From assembly GCA_002412595.1 (NCBI GenBank), contig DHVJ01000014.1:1-16322 (forward strand): DNA of 16,322 nt, written 5' to 3'. The position numbers and the translations under genes are program-made. The notes under the pieces were generated by a model that saw only the letters and a program-made list of their open reading frames with translations, did not search any database and was not told the DNA's origin. Each line of letters begins with the position of its first letter. Positions within the stretch are counted from its first letter, which is position 1. Below, in pieces: positions 13,369-16,322 of this stretch. The stretch comes from Anaerolineaceae bacterium UBA5211. Its GTDB lineage: Bacteria; Chloroflexota; Anaerolineae; Anaerolineales; Anaerolineaceae.

Positions 13369-14007
13369 ATGGCAAGATATATAGAACCCGTTTGCAAGTT
13401 ATGCCGAAGAGAAGGCGAAAAACTATTCTTAAAAGGCGAACGTTGCTACACATCCAAATGTGCGTTTGAACGCCGCAGCTATGGACCTGGCCAACATGGT
13501 CAGGCGAGACAAGGCAGAAACCGCCGTACGTCAGATTACGCGCGCCAATTGCGCGCGAAACAAAAGGCTCGCAGCATTTATGGTGTTTTAGAAAAACAAT
13601 TCCGTCGTTATTACGGTATTGCGATTAAAACCCGTGGTATCACAGGTTTGATCATGCTTCAAATCCTGGAAGGCCGTTTGGATAATGTTGTCTATCGCAT
13701 GGGCTTCGCAGCTAACCGCGCTCAGGCTCGTCAGATGGTCAATCACGGTCATTTCATTGTGAACGGCCGCAAGACTGATATTCCTTCAATGGTGCTAAAA
13801 GCTGGTGATACCATCCAGGTGCGCGAAGAATCTAAGAATAATGGTCTCTTTAAAGACCTTGCTGAACAAGCCGAAAAAACCAACTGCGCTTTGTGGTTGG
13901 AACGTGACCTGAAAACATTGAGCGGCCGTGTCTTAAGAATGCCGGAGCGTGGAGAAATTGACGGTAATCTCAACGAGCAATTGATTGTTGAATATTACTC
14001 AAGATAA
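13369..14007 (+). CDS. rpsD: 30S ribosomal protein S4, four-cysteine form
   Basis: S4 starts assembly of the 30S 5' domain; in several bacteria it also represses its own operon. The 212-aa product carries a zinc-type N-terminus with Cys9, Cys12, Cys26 and Cys31, followed by RRSYGPGQHG. The S4 RNA-binding domain includes RLDNVVYRMGFAANRAQARQ and NHGHFIVNGRK. The ending LIVEYYSR is canonical. AGGAG at 13355-13359 lies 9 nt before the ATG. rpoA follows after a 41-nt gap with an inverted repeat. Confidence 0.98.
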   Translation: MARYIEPVCKLCRREGEKLFLKGERCYTSKCAFERRSYGPGQHGQARQGRNRRTSDYARQLRAKQKARSIYGVLEKQFRRYYGIAIKTRGITGLIMLQILEGRLDNVVYRMGFAANRAQARQMVNHGHFIVNGRKTDIPSMVLKAGDTIQVREESKNNGLFKDLAEQAEKTNCALWLERDLKTLSGRVLRMPERGEIDGNLNEQLIVEYYSR

Positions 14008-14017
14008 TCCGGTAATT

Positions 14018-14038
14018 TGTTATATGTTGTTAATAACA
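14018..14038 (+). promoter_or_regulatory. Inverted repeat before the rpoA ribosome binding site
   Basis: TGTTAT (14018-14023) pairs with ATAACA (14033-14038) around a 9-nt loop, and two T-G pairs can extend the stem into the AGG (14038-14040) of the probable rpoA Shine-Dalgarno. The same stretch contains a direct repeat TTGTTA at 14017-14022 and 14027-14032. The fold is A/T-rich and weak, but it is placed so that it could reduce rpoA translation compared with ribosomal proteins. Confidence 0.3.
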
Positions 14039-14048
14039 GGAAGTGAGG

Positions 14049-15026
14049 ATGACTGTGGCTCAAAGTAGTATGGTTGCACCAACACTAGAACGGGAAGCTG
14101 AGGCCCGCAATTATGCAAAATTCGTGATCAGCCCCCTTGAGCGGGGATATGGTGTCACTTTGGGCAATTCATTGCGCAGAGTGCTTCTTTCCTCATTAGA
14201 GGGTGCTGCAGTTACATCCATACGGATCTCGGATACGTTGCATGAATTCAGCAATGTCCCCGGCGTTCGTGAAGATGTCCTGCAGATCATGCTTCAGATA
14301 AAGCAGCTCAGGATTAACATGCATGAAGGAGATGTTTCTCATATGCATTTAGATGTCAGCGGTGAAGGTGTTGTTACCGCTGCGGACATCCAGACAACTG
14401 CTGAAATTGAAATTGTGAACCCGGAACTGTATCTGTTCACAGTGGACGATCCGAAAACTCAGCTTTCAATTGATTTTACAGTTGAACGCGGTCGTGGGTA
14501 TATTCCCTCGGATGAACGTATTGGCGACTTGCCGATCGGTGAACTTCCTGTGGATGCGATCTTTAGCCCGGTGAAACGCGTCAATTTTGATGTCGGCAGT
14601 GCCCGTGTCGGCCAAAGTACCAATTACGACCGGCTTGAACTGGAGATCTGGACCGACGGTACCACCACACCTGAGAAGGCTTTAGCGTTCTCAGGTAAGA
14701 TTCTAATCGAGCAGTTTAGATTGATCGCTGGTGTTAAAGAAGAGATGCTTGAAGTAGTCGTAGAAAAAGAAGAGACAACTGATCATATCAGCAGTGAAAC
14801 AGCAGATATGCCTATTGAGAATCTGGATCTTTCAGTGCGTGTATTCAACTCATTGAAGCGCACCGGCGTTACCACCGTGGGTGACGTGATCGAATTGCTG
14901 GACAAGGGCGAAGAAGCCGTTATGTCCATCAGAAATTTTGGTGAAAAGAGCCTGGATGAACTGCGTCAGAAGATGCAGGAAAAAGGCTTTATGAAAGAAG
15001 ATATCGACGAAAGTGAAGTGGAGTAA
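14049..15026 (+). CDS. rpoA: DNA-directed RNA polymerase subunit alpha
   Basis: The alpha dimer scaffolds RNA polymerase assembly, and its C-terminal domain contacts UP elements and activators. The 325-aa product has the N-terminal domain with GNSLRRVLLSSLEGAAVTSI, the REDVLQIMLQIKQLRI segment, a linker rich in acidic residues, and a C-terminal domain. In the latter, VRVFNSLKRTGV carries the DNA-contacting Arg and Asn, and NFGEKSLDEL the helix-turn region. Start: ATG 14049 has AGGA at 14038-14041, 7 nt upstream. GTG 14055 with GAGG at 14045-14048 is an alternative giving two fewer residues; GTG 14043 is too close to any Shine-Dalgarno. Confidence 0.97.
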   Translation: MTVAQSSMVAPTLEREAEARNYAKFVISPLERGYGVTLGNSLRRVLLSSLEGAAVTSIRISDTLHEFSNVPGVREDVLQIMLQIKQLRINMHEGDVSHMHLDVSGEGVVTAADIQTTAEIEIVNPELYLFTVDDPKTQLSIDFTVERGRGYIPSDERIGDLPIGELPVDAIFSPVKRVNFDVGSARVGQSTNYDRLELEIWTDGTTTPEKALAFSGKILIEQFRLIAGVKEEMLEVVVEKEETTDHISSETADMPIENLDLSVRVFNSLKRTGVTTVGDVIELLDKGEEAVMSIRNFGEKSLDELRQKMQEKGFMKEDIDESEVE

Positions 15027-15032
15027 GGTACA

Positions 15033-15410
15033 ATGCGTCATCACGTTTCTGGTTACCAATTAAGCCGAAATAAAGATCAAAGAAAAGCCCTGCGGCGGAC
15101 TTTGATTAAACAATTATTTGAACATAACCGTATTAAAACCACCCAGGCTAAAGCCAAGGCTATTCGTGGTGATGCGGAAAAGTTGATTACGTTGGCTAAG
15201 AACAGTTCCAAAGGCAGCGATATTGACAAGGTTAATGCGCGCCGTCTTGCGGCTGCTTCCCTCAATGATGCCGAGATCGTCAAGAAGTTGTTCGACGATG
15301 TCGCGCCGCGTTTCGAGAATCGCAACGGCGGTTACACTCGCATGATAAAGCTGGGGCAACGCACCGGAGATTCAGCCGATATGGTTGTTCTGGAACTGGT
15401 TGAAGAATAA
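15033..15410 (+). CDS. rplQ: 50S ribosomal protein L17
   Basis: L17 lies near the tunnel exit. The 125-aa product begins MRHHVSGYQLSRNKDQRKAL, contains LRRTLIKQLFEHNRIKTTQAKAK split over the conserved N-terminal half, and ends with NGGYTRMIKLGQRTGDSADMVVLELVEE, all typical. GGAG at 15020-15023, overlapping the rpoA end, lies 9 nt before the ATG. It ends the alpha-operon block; truA follows after 24 nt without a terminator. Confidence 0.97.
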   Translation: MRHHVSGYQLSRNKDQRKALRRTLIKQLFEHNRIKTTQAKAKAIRGDAEKLITLAKNSSKGSDIDKVNARRLAAASLNDAEIVKKLFDDVAPRFENRNGGYTRMIKLGQRTGDSADMVVLELVEE

Positions 15411-15415
15411 AGTTC

Positions 15416-15431
15416 AGCCGGTATTCCGGTT
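15416..15431 (+). promoter_or_regulatory. Small hairpin in place of a ribosome binding site before truA
   Basis: AGCCGG (15416-15421) pairs with CCGGTT (15426-15431), including one G-U pair, around a 4-nt loop. It ends 3 nt before the truA ATG, where a Shine-Dalgarno would be expected, and no good purine-rich site is visible. No T-run follows. This suggests that truA is translated weakly or by coupling to rplQ. Confidence 0.35.
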
Positions 15432-15434
15432 GAA

Positions 15435-16172
15435 ATGGCACCTTACAAAATTACGATAGCATACGACGGCACTGAATTCTGCGGATTTCAGCGGCAGGTG
15501 GCTGCTCGAACCGTTCAGGGCGAGCTGGAAACTGTACTCAGGCGGCTGGGGTGGCGCGAACGCTCTATCCTTGCAGCCGGACGCACCGATAGTGGTGTGC
15601 ATGCTGCTGGACAGGTGGTTAGCTTTGAATTGGATTGGAGACATTCCGATCAGAAGCTGCTGGATGCTCTGAATGATTTACTTCCAGAAGATATCGGAGT
15701 AAAAGAACTCAGACTGGCGCCAGCGCAATTTCATCCGCGCTTTGATGCCAAAGTCCGCCAATACCGTTACCAGCTTTATTTCAGCCCGGTAAAGGATCCA
15801 TTAAAGGAAAGATTTTATTGGCGCATTTGGCCGGAGTTGGATGTGACACTCCTGAAAAGTGCAGCTGAATTGTTCCTGGGGCAGCATGATTTACGTGCTT
15901 TTGGCCGGCCGCCTAATGAAAAATCCACCAGTGTGCGTACCATCACTGCGCTGAACTGGGACTTTTCTGAAGATGGCAGCCAGGCAGCCATGACCATTGT
16001 GGCACAGGCTTTCCTGTATCATATGGTTCGTCGTATCCTTTTCGTACTGGTCCGGGTGGGGCAAGGCCGGATCAGCCTTTCAGATGTGAAAGGGAGTATA
16101 GAAGAGCAATTGGAATTGCCCGCGGGGATAGCGCCCGCCAAGGGATTAATTTTAGAAGAAATATTATATTAA
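15435..16172 (+). CDS. truA: tRNA pseudouridine synthase A (tRNA U38-40)
   Basis: TruA converts uridines 38-40 of the tRNA anticodon stem to pseudouridine. The 245-aa product has the N-terminal ITIAYDGTEFCGFQRQ and the catalytic motif GRTDSGVHAAGQV, with the nucleophile Asp52. It also has FHPRFDAKVRQYRYQL, the GQHDLRAFGRP segment, and the C-terminal FLYHMVRRILFVLVRVGQG. No clear Shine-Dalgarno precedes the ATG at 15435. Its position between rplQ and rplM resembles the Firmicutes order, but without the ECF transporter genes usually found there. It probably supports tRNA maturation alongside ribosome synthesis. Confidence 0.97.
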   Translation: MAPYKITIAYDGTEFCGFQRQVAARTVQGELETVLRRLGWRERSILAAGRTDSGVHAAGQVVSFELDWRHSDQKLLDALNDLLPEDIGVKELRLAPAQFHPRFDAKVRQYRYQLYFSPVKDPLKERFYWRIWPELDVTLLKSAAELFLGQHDLRAFGRPPNEKSTSVRTITALNWDFSEDGSQAAMTIVAQAFLYHMVRRILFVLVRVGQGRISLSDVKGSIEEQLELPAGIAPAKGLILEEILY

Positions 16173-16191
16173 TAAAATTGGAGTACGGATT

Positions 16192-16322
16192 GTGGAAAAG
16201 ACATATGTAATAAAAGGACAACCTGAAACGAACTGGGTTTTGATCGATGCAAAGGATCAGACCTTGGGTCGCTTGGCAACCAAAATTGCAGCGACTTTGA
16301 TGGGAAAACACAAACCCGACTT
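16192..16322 (+). CDS. rplM: 50S ribosomal protein L13, 5' part (3' end outside window)
   Basis: L13 is an early 50S assembly protein, usually followed by rpsI (S9). Only 43 codons are in the window. They begin with GTG at 16192 and give MEKTYVIKGQPETNWVLIDA, then QTLGRLATKIAATLMGKHKPD, which matches the L13 N-terminus closely. GGAG at 16180-16183 lies 8 nt before the GTG and supports it. The gene starts 19 nt after truA and runs off the right edge. Confidence 0.96.
   Translation, partial: MEKTYVIKGQPETNWVLIDAKDQTLGRLATKIAATLMGKHKPD

Noticed and set aside
1..16322. Mobile element, CRISPR array, defence system, tRNA or riboswitch
   Set aside because: Genes are packed almost end to end and all recognised as core functions; no repeat array, transposase, integrase or tRNA-like fold was seen in the short gaps.

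Overview
This window is a bacterial ribosomal-protein supercluster. All genes are on the + strand: the 3' part of tuf, then the S10, spc and alpha operons run together, then truA and the start of rplM. I count 31 protein genes, of which tuf is cut at the left edge and rplM at the right edge. I see no tRNA, rRNA, mobile element, CRISPR array or foreign insertion, and no gene of unknown function.

Organism: the gene order, the short zinc-type S14, the cysteine-rich forms of S4, L24 and L36, and the general look of SecY, L2 and RpoA suggest a member of the Chloroflexota, most likely an Anaerolineae-type anaerobe of moderate to low G+C. This is a judgement from remembered family sequences, not a search, and the phylum could be wrong.

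Layout: (1) 1-1196, tuf and rpsJ, 11 nt apart, look like the tail of a str-type operon. (2) 1197-1401 is the largest non-coding gap (205 nt). It holds a good sigma70-type promoter candidate and a leader of about 160 nt that can fold, so the S10 operon proper probably starts here, downstream of rpsJ. (3) 1402-6192, rplC-rplD-rplW-rplB-rpsS-rplV-rpsC-rplP-rpmC-rpsQ, with several overlapping junctions. (4) 6196-12325, rplN-rplX-rplE-rpsN-rpsH-rplF-rplR-rpsE-rpmD-rplO-secY-adk. (5) 12326-12396, a 71-nt gap with a second promoter candidate, at the place where many bacteria carry map and infA; neither is here. (6) 12397-15410, rpmJ-rpsM-rpsK-rpsD-rpoA-rplQ. (7) 15435-16322, truA and the start of rplM.

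The genes build both ribosomal subunits. They also supply an elongation factor (EF-Tu), the RNA polymerase alpha subunit, the SecY protein channel, adenylate kinase and a tRNA pseudouridine synthase. No convincing intrinsic terminator was found, so long read-through transcripts are likely, boosted by the two internal promoters.

I do not see a new biological system. The things worth a second look are: small inverted repeats at several gene junctions, some touching a stop codon or ribosome binding site; the leader before rplC; the missing map/infA pair with a promoter in its place; an adenylate kinase lid with a Cys-Glu-Cys-Asp set in place of the usual metal ligands; and a sharp change in codon usage between tuf and everything after it.
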